DNA of 64,000 nucleotides from MR-S7 sp000400995 (GTDB taxonomy: Bacteria > Pseudomonadota > Gammaproteobacteria > Burkholderiales > Burkholderiaceae_C), in NCBI RefSeq assembly GCF_045291395.1, contig NZ_CP152342.1, positions 558,001-622,000 on the forward strand, in the 5' to 3' direction. Made by a program: the position numbers and the translations under genes. Of this stretch, positions 18,288 to 26,583 are shown in pieces (position 1 is the first letter of the stretch; the number at the start of each line of letters is the position of its first letter). The notes under the pieces are model-generated. The model did no database searches. It worked only from the letters and a program-made list of their open reading frames with translations, and was not told the DNA's origin.

Positions 18288-18622
18288 GGCGCGAGGAGTG
18301 CGTCGATGCGCCGGGCGCAGTCGATGTCGGTGAGGGAGATGCCGCTCACGTCGTGCGTGTTCAGCCGCACCACGCAGCGGCCGTAGTGCACCGACAGGTC
18401 GGGGTGGTGGTCCTGCGTGTGGGCGATGAAGGCGACGGCGTTCACGAAGGCCATGGTCTCGTGGTAGTCGGCGAACCGGAAGGTCTTCTCGATGGCCACT
18501 TCGGCGCCGTCGCCGGAAAGCTGCCAGCCTTGCAGATCGGCCAGTTTGGCTACCAGTTCCGTAGCTGTCAGCGCTCTTCGGGTCTGGGTTTTCCAGTCTT
18601 TCTTGGGAAGCATCGAGGTCAT
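18284..18622 (-). CDS. 4a-hydroxytetrahydrobiopterin dehydratase (PCD)
   Basis: A 112-residue pterin-4a-carbinolamine dehydratase. The active-site signature is FVNAVAFIAHTQDHHPDLSV (about residue 60), with the two essential histidines of DHHPD. It recycles the pterin cofactor after aromatic amino acid hydroxylation and in some bacteria has other roles. The ATG at 18622 overlaps the stop of the M48 gene (ATGA); a second ATG three codons later (18613) is possible. Its own stop overlaps the rsgA start. No phenylalanine hydroxylase gene is in the window. Confidence 0.92.
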   Translation of the reverse strand: MTSMLPKKDWKTQTRRALTATELVAKLADLQGWQLSGDGAEVAIEKTFRFADYHETMAFVNAVAFIAHTQDHHPDLSVHYGRCVVRLNTHDVSGISLTDIDCARRIDALLAP

Positions 18623-19890
18623 GATGGCAGGCGCGCGAGGCGTTCCGTGGCGGGAGGATGGGAATAGTAGAAGCGCGCGTACACCGGGTCGGGCGTGAGG
18701 GTGGAGGCGTTGTCTTCGTAGAGCTTGAGCAGGGCCGAGGCCAGTGCACCGCCGTCGGCCTGCGCGGCGGCGTAGGCGTCGGCCTGGAACTCGTGGCGGC
18801 GCGAGAGCTGGGCCATGAGCGGCGTGATGAACACGGTGAACACCGGCGCGGCCAGCAGGAACAGCAGCAGGGCCAGCGCGTCGTTCGGGGCGCTGCCCTC
18901 GAGGTTCAGGTTGGGTTGCACGCCCAGGCCTGTGTAGAACCAGCCGCGCGACGAGAGCCACCCGAGCAGCGCGAAGCCCGCGAGGCTGAGGGCGAACAGG
19001 CCGACCAGGCGGCGCGTGATGTGCTTGTGCTTGAAGTGACCGAGCTCGTGCGCGAGCACCGCCTCCACCTCGCCGGGCGTCAACTGCTTGAGCAGCGTGT
19101 CGTAGAACACCACGCGCTTGGCCGCACCGAAGCCCGTGAAATAGGCATTGGCGTGGGCGCTGCGGCGGCTGCCATCCATCACGAACAGGCCCTTGGCGGT
19201 GAAGCCACAGCGCTGCATGAGCGCGGTGACGCGGCTCTTGAGCGATTCGTCCGCCAGCGGCTCGAACTTGTTGAAGAGCGGGGCGATGAAGAGCGGGAAC
19301 ACCACCATGAGCAGCAGGTTGAACCCCATCCACGCGCCCCAGGCCCACAGCCACCACAGCGGCCCGGCGGCGCCCATGAGCCAGAGGATCAGCCAGGCGA
19401 TCGGCAGGCCGACCGCGCTGCCTACCAGCGTGGATTTGGCGAGGTCGGCGAGCCACAGCCGCGGCGTCATCTGGTTGAAGCCGAAGCGCTGCTCGATCAC
19501 GAAGGTCTGGTAGAGCGTGGCGGGCAGGTCGAGTGCGCCGCTGATGAGGGCGAAGCAGGCCAGAAGGGCGAACTGCTGCAGCATGCCGCCGCCCAGCCAG
19601 CCGAGCAGCGCCTGGTTGAGCGCATCCAGCCCGCCCAGCAGGGTCCAGCCGAGCAGCACGGCCGTGGAGAGGGCCATTTCCAGTAGCCCGAAACGTCCCT
19701 TGGCAATGGTGTAGTCGGCCGCTTTCCGGTGCGCGGCCAGCGGGATGCGGCTGGCGAAGGCGGCGGGCACGGCATCGCGGTGGCGTGCCACGTGGCGGAT
19801 CTGGCGCGAGGCCAGCCACAAGCGCAGCAGCAGGCCGGCGACCAAGGCAGCGGCGAAGGCGTATGTCAAAAGGAGCGAAGGAGGCAGCAT
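18619..19890 (-). CDS. M48 family metalloprotease (Ste24/CAAX-protease-like)
   Basis: A 423-residue integral-membrane zinc protease. The zinc motif is LAHELGHFKHKH (about residue 285); the third ligand is in RRHEFQADAYAAAQ. The N-terminal half has five or more helices and the segment TFVIEQRFGFNQMTP, typical of Ste24-type M48A enzymes rather than short HtpX. It probably degrades or processes membrane proteins. First gene of an operon with the pterin dehydratase and rsgA, joined by ATGA overlaps. It is divergent from orn, with 40 bases between start codons. Confidence 0.92.
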   Translation of the reverse strand: MLPPSLLLTYAFAAALVAGLLLRLWLASRQIRHVARHRDAVPAAFASRIPLAAHRKAADYTIAKGRFGLLEMALSTAVLLGWTLLGGLDALNQALLGWLGGGMLQQFALLACFALISGALDLPATLYQTFVIEQRFGFNQMTPRLWLADLAKSTLVGSAVGLPIAWLILWLMGAAGPLWWLWAWGAWMGFNLLLMVVFPLFIAPLFNKFEPLADESLKSRVTALMQRCGFTAKGLFVMDGSRRSAHANAYFTGFGAAKRVVFYDTLLKQLTPGEVEAVLAHELGHFKHKHITRRLVGLFALSLAGFALLGWLSSRGWFYTGLGVQPNLNLEGSAPNDALALLLFLLAAPVFTVFITPLMAQLSRRHEFQADAYAAAQADGGALASALLKLYEDNASTLTPDPVYARFYYSHPPATERLARLPS

Positions 19891-19930
19891 GGGCCGGGAA
19901 GTTTAGGCCATCGGTGAAAATCGCCTCCAT

Positions 19931-20497
19931 ATGTCTGACACCACTCCCACCCTTGCCAAATCCGACCAGAACCTCGTCTGGCTCGACTGTGAAATGAGCG
20001 GCCTGAACCCCGAGGCCGAACGCCTGCTGGAGATCGCCGTGGTCGTCACCAGCCCCAACCTGGATCTGCGCGTGGAGGGCCCGGTCTTCGCCATCCACCA
20101 ATCCGACGAAGTGCTGAACGGCATGGACGCCTGGAACAAGGGCACGCACGGCCGCAGCGGCCTCGTCGACAAGGTGCGCGCCAGCACGGTGACTGAGGCA
20201 CAGGCAGAGCAGGCCATCATCGACTTCCTCAAAACTTACGTGCCCAAGGGCACGGCGCCCATGTGCGGCAACAGCATCGGGCAGGACCGGCGCTTTCTCG
20301 TGAAGTACATGCCCAAGCTGGAGGCGTTTTTCCACTACCGCAATGTGGACGTGAGCACGCTCAAGGAACTCGCCAAGCGCTGGAAGCCCGCGGCCTACAC
20401 CTCGTTCAAGAAGGCGCAGCGCCACACCGCGCTGGCCGACGTGCACGAATCCATCGACGAGCTGGCGCACTACCGCACGCACTTGTTGAGTGTGTAG
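19931..20497 (+). CDS. orn: Oligoribonuclease
   Basis: A 188-residue DEDDh 3'-5' exonuclease that degrades di- and short oligoribonucleotides, including pGpG from c-di-GMP breakdown. Motifs: LVWLDCEMSGLNPEAERLLE (ExoI), MCGNSIGQDRRFLVKYMPKL (ExoII) and KKAQRHTALADVHESIDEL (ExoIII with His and Asp). Length is standard. It lies near a GGDEF gene (22773), which is of note since Orn completes c-di-GMP turnover, although they are not in one operon. Confidence 0.97.
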   Translation: MSDTTPTLAKSDQNLVWLDCEMSGLNPEAERLLEIAVVVTSPNLDLRVEGPVFAIHQSDEVLNGMDAWNKGTHGRSGLVDKVRASTVTEAQAEQAIIDFLKTYVPKGTAPMCGNSIGQDRRFLVKYMPKLEAFFHYRNVDVSTLKELAKRWKPAAYTSFKKAQRHTALADVHESIDELAHYRTHLLSV

Positions 20498-20921
20498 GTT
20501 CTGCTCTGCTCTATGCATTGCCCGCATCGCATGAAACTGGCGCGCCCCCAGCGCGGGCAGCCGCGCAAGGGCCTGGGCCGGCCGCGCCGCCCCGCCGCGC
20601 TGGCTGCGTCCCCCTTCCCGTAGCGCGAAACGCGTGGAGGAGAAGGGGGAAGGTGCGAAGTGCCACAGGGGGATGTCACCGCATTTGCGGGAAAACCCGA
20701 ATCGTGCGACAATCGCGGGCTTGCGTGAAAACGACTTCACGCAGTTTGCGCATCTCCCTTCACACACCGGGCCTGCGGGCGGCAGCCACTGCCGCACACC
20801 GCATCAATGCCCACCAGCCCAGCCCATCGCTGGCGCAGGTTTCGTTTGATGGTTGATGTTTTTTAACCATTGACGAAGCCACCGCGGGCAACGCCTGCGG
20901 CCGTCTTCGTGTGAGAAAAAT
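20498..20921. other. Intergenic region upstream of the DEAD-box helicase
   Basis: About 420 bases without a supported gene. The stretch 20540-20670 is very GC-rich and low in complexity (CAGCCGCGCAAGGGCC, GGCTGCGTCCCCCTTC) and resembles a second comamonad intergenic repeat type, although there is no other copy here to compare. TGCGTGAA (20722-20729) and TTCACGCA (20736-20743) form a hairpin. The remaining 170 bases to the ATG probably form a long helicase leader, as is common for cold-induced RNA helicases. Confidence 0.4.
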
Positions 20922-22649
20922 ATGACCGACACTTTGCAAGTGCAGGGCGATTTCGCGCCTGCAGACTCTTCCGTTGCCGTGACCGCCGAGCCCAACGGCT
21001 TCGTCGAACTGGGTCTTGCGCCCGAACTCGTGCAGGCCGTGGCTGACCTCGGCTACACACAGCCCACCCAGGTGCAGCAGAGCGCCATTCCGCTCGCCAT
21101 GGGCGCGGGCGCCGATGACCGCTTCATCGACCTCATGGTCTCCAGCCAGACCGGCAGCGGCAAGACCGCGGCCTTCCTGCTGCCCGTGCTGCACACGCTG
21201 GTCAAGCAGCAGGCCGAGGCCGACGCCGCAGCGCGCGCAGAATACGAGCGCGCCGCCGCCGAGGCCGCTGCACGTGGTGAAGCCGCCCCCAAGCGCGCCA
21301 AGCGCAAGAACCCGCTGCAGCCGCGCAACTTCAAGGCCGCCACGCCCGGCGCGCTGGTGCTGTGCCCCACGCGCGAACTCGCGCAGCAGGTGGCGCACGA
21401 CGCCATCGAACTCGTCAAGCACTGCAAGGGCCTGCGCATCGCCAACGTGGTGGGCGGCATGCCCTACCAGCTGCAGATCGCCAAGCTGCAGAACGCCAAC
21501 CTCGTCGTCGCCACGCCGGGGCGCCTGCTGGACCTGCAGCGCTCCATGCAGATCAAGCTCGACCAGGTGCAGTTCCTGGTGGTGGACGAGGCCGACCGCA
21601 TGCTCGACCTGGGCTTCTCCGACGACCTGGCCGAGATCAACCAGCTCACCGCCCAGCGCAAGCAGACCATGATGTTCAGCGCCACCTTCGCGCCGCGCAT
21701 CCAGCAGCTCGCGATGCGCGTGATGCACGACAACGGCGCGAGCGTGAAGAAGATCCAGATCGACACGCCGCAGGAAAAGCACGCCAACATCAAGCAGATG
21801 CTCTACTGGGCCGACAACGCCCAGCACAAGCGCAAGCTGCTCGACCACTGGCTGCGCGATGCCTCCATCAACCAGGCCATCGTCTTCGCCAGCACGCAGG
21901 TGGAGTGCGACGGCCTCGCCAACGACCTGCAGCAGGACGGCTTCTCCGCCGTCGCGCTGCACGGCGCCCTGAGCCAGGGTCTGCGCAACCGCCGCCTGAT
22001 GGCGCTGCGCAACGGCCAGGTGCAGATCCTCGTGGCCACCGACGTGGCTGCGCGTGGCATCGACGTGCCCACCATCACCCACGTCTTCAACTTCGGCCTG
22101 CCGATGAAGGCCGAGGACTACACCCACCGCATCGGCCGCACGGGCCGCGCGGGGCGCGACGGCCTGGCCGTCACCTTCGCCGAGTTCCGCGACCGTCGCA
22201 AGATCTTCGACATCGAGGGCTACAGCCGCCAGCAGTTCAAGGCCGAAGTGGTGGCGGGCCTGGAGCCCACGCAGCGCTTCCCGCAGGGCGGCGGCCGTGG
22301 CGACTTCGGCGGCGGCCGGGGCCGCGAGGGCGGGCGCGACCACCGTTTCGGCGGCAATGGCCGCGGCCATGGCGACCGCGGCGGTTTCGGCGACCGCGGC
22401 GCGCCGCGCGCCGAGCGCGGCAGCTACGGCGGCCGCCGCGATGGCGAGGGCTATGGCCGCAAGAGCGGCTTTGGTGAAGCGTCCCGCTTTGGCGACTCCC
22501 GCCCGGGCCGTGGCGATGGCGCACCGCGCGGCGATTTCAACCGCGACTTCGGCCGCAACAAGGGCTCGTTCGCCAAGCCGCAGGGCGCAGGCAAGCCCTT
22601 CGCTCCGCACGACGCGCGCAAGCGCCCGGCACGCACCGAAGGCCGCTGA
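20922..22649 (+). CDS. DEAD-box RNA helicase, RhlE-like
   Basis: A 575-residue ATP-dependent RNA helicase. The motifs in order are VQQSAIPLAMG (Q motif), SSQTGSGKTAAF (I), CPTRELAQQ (Ia), VVDEADRML (II, DEAD), MFSATF (III), VATDVAARGIDVP (V) and YTHRIGRTGRAGR (VI). An Ala/Lys-rich insert after motif I (residues 95-135, KRAKRKNPLQ) is a lineage feature. Residues 455-575 form a Gly/Arg/Asp-rich tail likely to bind RNA. Predicted roles are ribosome assembly and mRNA turnover in the cold. A strong terminator follows. Confidence 0.93.
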   Translation: MTDTLQVQGDFAPADSSVAVTAEPNGFVELGLAPELVQAVADLGYTQPTQVQQSAIPLAMGAGADDRFIDLMVSSQTGSGKTAAFLLPVLHTLVKQQAEADAAARAEYERAAAEAAARGEAAPKRAKRKNPLQPRNFKAATPGALVLCPTRELAQQVAHDAIELVKHCKGLRIANVVGGMPYQLQIAKLQNANLVVATPGRLLDLQRSMQIKLDQVQFLVVDEADRMLDLGFSDDLAEINQLTAQRKQTMMFSATFAPRIQQLAMRVMHDNGASVKKIQIDTPQEKHANIKQMLYWADNAQHKRKLLDHWLRDASINQAIVFASTQVECDGLANDLQQDGFSAVALHGALSQGLRNRRLMALRNGQVQILVATDVAARGIDVPTITHVFNFGLPMKAEDYTHRIGRTGRAGRDGLAVTFAEFRDRRKIFDIEGYSRQQFKAEVVAGLEPTQRFPQGGGRGDFGGGRGREGGRDHRFGGNGRGHGDRGGFGDRGAPRAERGSYGGRRDGEGYGRKSGFGEASRFGDSRPGRGDGAPRGDFNRDFGRNKGSFAKPQGAGKPFAPHDARKRPARTEGR

Positions 22650-22682
22650 TCCGTCCTCCGGGCGCTCTCCGGAAACCCAAGC

Positions 22683-22709
22683 CAGCCGCAGCCCGCGGCT
22701 GTTTTTTTT
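22683..22709 (+). terminator. Rho-independent terminator after the DEAD-box helicase
   Basis: CAGCCGC (22683-22689) pairs with GCGGCTG (22695-22701) around AGCCC, followed by eight T (22702-22709). Confidence 0.95.
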
Positions 22710-22772
22710 GTGCGGATGAGAGCGGTTACACGGGTTCGTGCATGCTGTAATCGCTGCACTTTGGAGGTCCGC

Positions 22773-24239
22773 ATGTCGTCTGCCCTGTCTTCGGATGCCG
22801 ATTTCGAGCACATGTTCGAGATCGCCCCTGTCTCGCTCTGGCTGGAGGATTACAGCGCCATGCGGCAGTTGTTCACGCGCTGGCGTGCCCAGGGCGTGCG
22901 GGACGTGGTGGCCCATGTGCGCAGCGACCCCGAGGCGTTGCGCGCCTACGGCGCCAGCATCCAGGTGCTGAAGGTAAACCGGCGCACGCTGGAGCTGTTC
23001 GCCGCGCCTGACCAACGTGCGCTGGAAGCCTCGCTGGACCAGGTGTTCCGCGACGACATGCGCGAGCGCGCCATCCCCGAACTGCAGCAGTTGTGGGAGG
23101 GCGCGCTCGAATTCTCCAACCAGACCGTGAACTACGCGCTGGACGGGCGGCGCCTGGACGTGCACATCCGCGGGCGCATCCTGCCCGGCTACGAGGACTC
23201 CTGGAGCCGGGTGCTGGTCTCGCTGGAGGACAACACCCTGCAGATGCGCGCCAGCGAGCAACTGCAGCGCAGCGAGCAGTACGCGCGCGGGCTGTTCGAG
23301 CACTCGCCCGTGTCGCTGTGGGTCGAGGACTTCAGCGCGGTCAAGCGCCTGCTCGACGAAGTGCGCCTGCAGGGCATCCGCGACTTCAAGACCTTCCTGA
23401 AGGTGCATCCCGAATTCGTCGAGCGCTGCATGCGCGAGATCCGCGTGATCGACGTCAACCAGCTCACCCTGGCGATGTTCGGCGCCGCCAGCAAGGAAGC
23501 GCTGCTGGCCGGCATCGACCGCGTGTTCCGCGGCGAGATGCGCGAATCGTTCGCCGAGCAACTGCTCGACCTCTGGGAGGGCAAGCTGTTCCAGCAGCGC
23601 GAGGCGGTCAACTACCACCTGGGCGGTGACCCGATCCACGTCCACATGCAGTTCGCCGTGCTCGAGGAGCGCCAGCACGACTGGGGCATGGTGCTGCTGT
23701 CGCTGGTGGACATCACCGCGCGCAAGAAGGCCGAGGCCTACCTGGAATACCTGGGCAAGCACGACGTGCTCACCGGCCTGCGCAACCGCGCCTACTACGC
23801 GGACGAGCTCAATCGCCTCACGCGCAAGGGGCCCTGGCCCGTGGCGGTGATCGCCATCGACCTGAACGGCCTGAAGGTGATCAACGACGAGCACGGCCAC
23901 GCCGTGGGCGATGCCATGCTGCGTCGCGTAGGCGAGGTGCTGGGCAAGGCGGTGGAGGGCTCGGTCTGCGTCGCGCGCATCGGCGGTGACGAGTTCTGCA
24001 TCCTGCTGCCGGGCGCCGACGAGCGCGCCGCCCAGGCGCTGATCGAGCGCATCGGCTCGATGCTGGAGCTCAACAACCAGTTCTACCCGGGCCAGCACCT
24101 GAGCCTGGCCATGGGCGTGGCGGTGGCCCAGCCGGGCGAATCGCTGGAGGCCGCCGCGCACCGCGCGGACCAGGCCATGTATGTCGAGAAGACGCGCTAT
24201 TACGAGGCCATGGGGCTGGACAGGCGCCGCGGCGGCTAG
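22773..24239 (+). CDS. Diguanylate cyclase (GGDEF) with two tandem PAS-like modules
   Basis: A 488-residue signalling protein. The C-terminal domain (about residues 325-488) has HDVLTGLRNRAYY and the active-site loop RIGGDEFCILLPG, so it should make c-di-GMP from two GTP. Upstream are two homologous sensory modules of about 150 residues. Module 1 (from residue 10) starts FEIAPVSLWLEDYSAMRQLF and module 2 (from residue 170) starts FEHSPVSLWVEDFSAVKRLL; each has a matching VFRxxMRE and LWEG segment, so they arose by duplication. No membrane helices are seen. The ATG at 22773 has a GGAGGT site. The TAG stop lies within the first bases of the MITE-like element. Confidence 0.92.
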   Translation: MSSALSSDADFEHMFEIAPVSLWLEDYSAMRQLFTRWRAQGVRDVVAHVRSDPEALRAYGASIQVLKVNRRTLELFAAPDQRALEASLDQVFRDDMRERAIPELQQLWEGALEFSNQTVNYALDGRRLDVHIRGRILPGYEDSWSRVLVSLEDNTLQMRASEQLQRSEQYARGLFEHSPVSLWVEDFSAVKRLLDEVRLQGIRDFKTFLKVHPEFVERCMREIRVIDVNQLTLAMFGAASKEALLAGIDRVFRGEMRESFAEQLLDLWEGKLFQQREAVNYHLGGDPIHVHMQFAVLEERQHDWGMVLLSLVDITARKKAEAYLEYLGKHDVLTGLRNRAYYADELNRLTRKGPWPVAVIAIDLNGLKVINDEHGHAVGDAMLRRVGEVLGKAVEGSVCVARIGGDEFCILLPGADERAAQALIERIGSMLELNNQFYPGQHLSLAMGVAVAQPGESLEAAAHRADQAMYVEKTRYYEAMGLDRRRGG

Positions 24240-24510
24240 GGCGTGTCATCAATCAAATCCCCCGCGCGCTGGCCCCGCAATGGGGATGGATGCGCGAAGC
24301 GCGGCGCAGCCAATAGCCGCAGCTATTGGCAAGCCGTGCGACAAAGCAGACGCCCCATTGCGCAGCCAGCCCGAAGGGAGGAGCATGCGGGCGGCGCATT
24401 GCGTCGTTGCGGCTCGCTTGTGTAGCAGCGCTACACGGCACTCACCGCTCCTAGCACTGCACCGCCCGCATGCCCCTCGCGTGGGGGATTTGATGGATGA
24501 CACGCCCTAG
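24236..24510. mobile_element. MITE-like element with 33-bp terminal inverted repeats
   Basis: The 275-bp segment starts CTAGGGCGTGTCATCAATCA and ends with the inverted form TGATGGATGACACGCCCTAG. The first 33 bases match the reverse complement of the last 33 with two mismatches. Inside are further palindromes: GCCAATAGC/GCTATTGGC (24309-24330), GTGTAGC/GCTACAC (24419-24435), and GCATGCGGGCGG paired with CCGCCCGCATGC further right. It has no coding capacity for a transposase. CTAG occurs at both ends and may be a target duplication or part of the repeat. The left end carries the stop codon of the GGDEF gene. Confidence 0.85.
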
Positions 24511-24516
24511 GGCGCA

Positions 24517-25752
24517 TCACACCGGGTGCACGACCGCACGCCCGATTTCCGGCCAGCGGCGATGCAGGCAGACCCAGGCCACCAGCCCCACGCACAGCAT
24601 CAGCAGCGAGGCCGTGGCCAGCAGCACGGTGGAGTGCATGACCAGCGGCGCCACTACGCCTGCCACCAGCCCGTTGGCCGTGGCGCCCACGAAGGCCTGC
24701 AGCGACGAGGCCATGCCGCGCCGCGCGGGATACAGGTCCAGCACCAGCAGGGTGACCACGGGCACCATGAGCGCCCAGCCGAACGAGAAGATGCCGATGG
24801 GCAGCAGCGCCCACGACACATGCGCGGGCAGCAGCAGGTTGGCGCCCAGGTTCAGCAGCGCCATGGCCAGCATGATGACGAAACCGTGGCGGATCTGGCG
24901 CTTGGGCGCGATGCGTCCGGCCAGCCGCCCGCTCATCCATGCGCCGCCCATGATGCCGGAGATGGTCAGCAGGAAGAGCCAGAAGAACTGCGTGGGCTCC
25001 AGGCCCAGCAGGTCACCCAGGAAGGCCGGGGCCGAGAGCACGTAGAGGAACATGCCGTTGAACGGCACGCCGCTGGCCAGCGCCAGCAGCAGGAAGCGCG
25101 GGCTGGTGCCCAGCTCCCAGTAGCCGCGCATCAGGTGGCCCAGGTGGATGGGCTGGCGGTCGGCGGGCGGCAGCGACTCGGGCAGCAGCCGCCAGTTGGC
25201 CACCCACAGGAACACGCCCACGCCGGTCAGGAACCAGAACACGCTGTGCCAGCCCAGGTGCACCGACAGCCAGCCGCCCACGATGGGCGCGATGGCCGGC
25301 GCCACGCCGAAGAAGATGGTCACCTGGCTCATCACGCGCTGCGCTTCGGACGGCGGAAACATGTCGCGGATCACTGCGCGCGAGACGACGATGCCCGCGC
25401 CTGCCGACAGGCCCTGCAGCGCCCGGAACAGCACCAACTGCCCGATGCTCTGCGACAGCGCGCAGCCGGCAGAGGCCAGCGTGAACACCGCCAGCCCCCA
25501 CAGCACCACGGGCCGGCGGCCCAGGCTGTCGGACAGCGAGCCGTGGAACAGCGTCATGAACGCGAAGCCGAACAGGTAGGCCGACAGCGTCTGCTGCATC
25601 TGCACCGGCGTGGCGCCCAGCGCCCCGGCGATGGCGGGGAACGCGGGCAGGTAGGTGTCGATGGAGAACGGCCCCACCATCCCCAGCAGGGCCAGCAGGA
25701 TGGCAAGGGCCCAGCGCGGAGCGCGCCAGAGGCTGAGGGCGTGGGGGTGCAT
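24517..25752 (-). CDS. Bcr/CflA-type multidrug efflux MFS transporter
   Basis: A 411-residue inner-membrane transporter with about 12 helices. It has the Bcr/CflA features MVGPFSIDTYLPAFPAIAGA near residue 25, the motif A loop GSLSDSLGRRPVVLWG, and motif C-like SAGAGIVVSRAVIRDMFPP. Members export drugs such as bicyclomycin, sulfonamides or chloramphenicol by proton antiport; the substrate here is unknown. It starts 15 bases left of a dispersed repeat and its stop lies 6 bases from the MITE-like element. Confidence 0.9.
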   Translation of the reverse strand: MHPHALSLWRAPRWALAILLALLGMVGPFSIDTYLPAFPAIAGALGATPVQMQQTLSAYLFGFAFMTLFHGSLSDSLGRRPVVLWGLAVFTLASAGCALSQSIGQLVLFRALQGLSAGAGIVVSRAVIRDMFPPSEAQRVMSQVTIFFGVAPAIAPIVGGWLSVHLGWHSVFWFLTGVGVFLWVANWRLLPESLPPADRQPIHLGHLMRGYWELGTSPRFLLLALASGVPFNGMFLYVLSAPAFLGDLLGLEPTQFFWLFLLTISGIMGGAWMSGRLAGRIAPKRQIRHGFVIMLAMALLNLGANLLLPAHVSWALLPIGIFSFGWALMVPVVTLLVLDLYPARRGMASSLQAFVGATANGLVAGVVAPLVMHSTVLLATASLLMLCVGLVAWVCLHRRWPEIGRAVVHPV

Positions 25753-25766
25753 GCGTGTCGTACTTC

Positions 25767-25816
25767 TTTTTTAATAGCTGCCAGCGCTTGCTACATAAGC
25801 GCTGGAGCCCGAAAAC
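25767..25816 (+). repeat. Dispersed comamonad repeat
   Basis: TTTTTTAATAGCTGCCAGCG continues to CTTGCTACATAAGCGCTGGAGCCCG. It is nearly identical to the copy at 8922 and lies between the MFS gene start and the stop of the copper chaperone gene. Confidence 0.85.
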
Positions 25817-25825
25817 GCTTGCAAC

Positions 25826-26326
25826 TCAATGGCGGTGGCTGCCGTGACTGCCGTGTGCATCGTGGCCGGATGCGGGGCCGGCGCCCAGTGCGCGCACGGG
25901 CGCCTGTACCTCCAGCGACTGGCGCTGGCCGTCCTTGCCCTCGAGCACCAGGGTCAGTGGCACGGTGCTGCCGGCGGCGGCGGGTTGCTTCAGGTCCATC
26001 AGCATGATGTGGTAGCCGCCGGGCTTGAGCTCCACGGCCTTGCCGGCCGGCAGCGCCAGCGCGGGCATGGCGCGCATCTTCATGACGTCGCCTTCCATCT
26101 TCATCTCGTGGACCTCCGCCACGGCGGCCAGAGGGCTGCTGACCGCGACCAGGCGCGTGTCCTGCGCGGCCGTGAGGCGCATGAACGCGCCCGTGGCCTT
26201 CTGCTGGGGCACGGAGGCGCGCACCCAGGCGTCCTGGACGCTGACCTGGGCGTGGGCCTGCGCGGCCAGGAGCAGCGCGCCGGCCAGGGCGAGGGAAGGG
26301 GCGATCTTGGTGAGCGGCATGGGCAT
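25826..26326 (-). CDS. Copper chaperone PCu(A)C (periplasmic)
   Basis: A 166-residue exported protein with a signal peptide (LTKIAPSLALAGALLLAAQA, cleavage near AHA-QVSV). The copper-binding pattern of PCu(A)C is present: HEMKMEGDVMKM, then about 20 residues later GGYHIMLMDLK (H-M...H-x-M). The C terminus is His-rich (GHDAHGSHGSHRH), giving extra metal binding. Family members deliver Cu(I) to the CuA/CuB centres of cytochrome oxidases. A cytochrome oxidase cluster lies about 15 kb away. It is divergent from the TonB receptor gene. The start could also be the second ATG at 26320. Confidence 0.92.
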   Translation of the reverse strand: MPMPLTKIAPSLALAGALLLAAQAHAQVSVQDAWVRASVPQQKATGAFMRLTAAQDTRLVAVSSPLAAVAEVHEMKMEGDVMKMRAMPALALPAGKAVELKPGGYHIMLMDLKQPAAAGSTVPLTLVLEGKDGQRQSLEVQAPVRALGAGPASGHDAHGSHGSHRH

Positions 26327-26401
26327 GTCTTGGTGGGTAGGTGGTGGGCATTATCGGCGCCCCTTGCGCCGGCAGGGCGATGCGGCGCACATGCACGCGC
26401 A

Positions 26402-26467
26402 TTGATAAAAGTCATTCTCCATGGCCCTTTGGTAATGGCATTATTACGAATGCGAATTAATTTCATT
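26402..26467 (+). promoter_or_regulatory. AT-rich Fur-box-like region upstream of the TonB receptor
   Basis: In an otherwise GC-rich window this short stretch is AT-rich. AATGCGAATTAATTTCATT (26449-26467) is an imperfect 19-bp palindrome of Fur-box type (about 6 of 9 paired positions), and TTGATAAAAGTCATTCTC (26402-26419) resembles another Fur site. It lies about 115 bases before the receptor ATG. I see no cobalamin riboswitch elements here, so iron or heme control is more likely than B12 control. Confidence 0.45.
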
Positions 26468-26583
26468 TGCTTTTGATTTGTTACGAGTCCTGGGCTGCTC
26501 CAGGGCTCACCTGTTCCCGCCCAGCCCCACGCGCGCCTGCCGGTGCCAGCGTCCAGCCACCGCGGTTTTTCGCAAGGACGCCC

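Noticed and set aside
18545..18585. Possible dispersed repeat in the pterin dehydratase gene (GTAGCTGTCAGCGCTCTT)
   Set aside because: The match is short, and the encoded TRRALTATELV is a normal start for this family, so chance or convergent sequence is enough.
20760..24161. Open frame of about 1100 codons on the minus strand opposite the DEAD-box helicase and GGDEF genes
   Set aside because: Strongly biased to Val, Ala, His and Gln, with no motif; it mirrors the GC-rich third positions of the two well-supported plus-strand genes.
26327..26583. Cobalamin riboswitch upstream of the TonB receptor
   Set aside because: I looked for the B12-box and other conserved elements because of the CobN-like gene but found none. 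The AT-rich Fur-like site is better supported.
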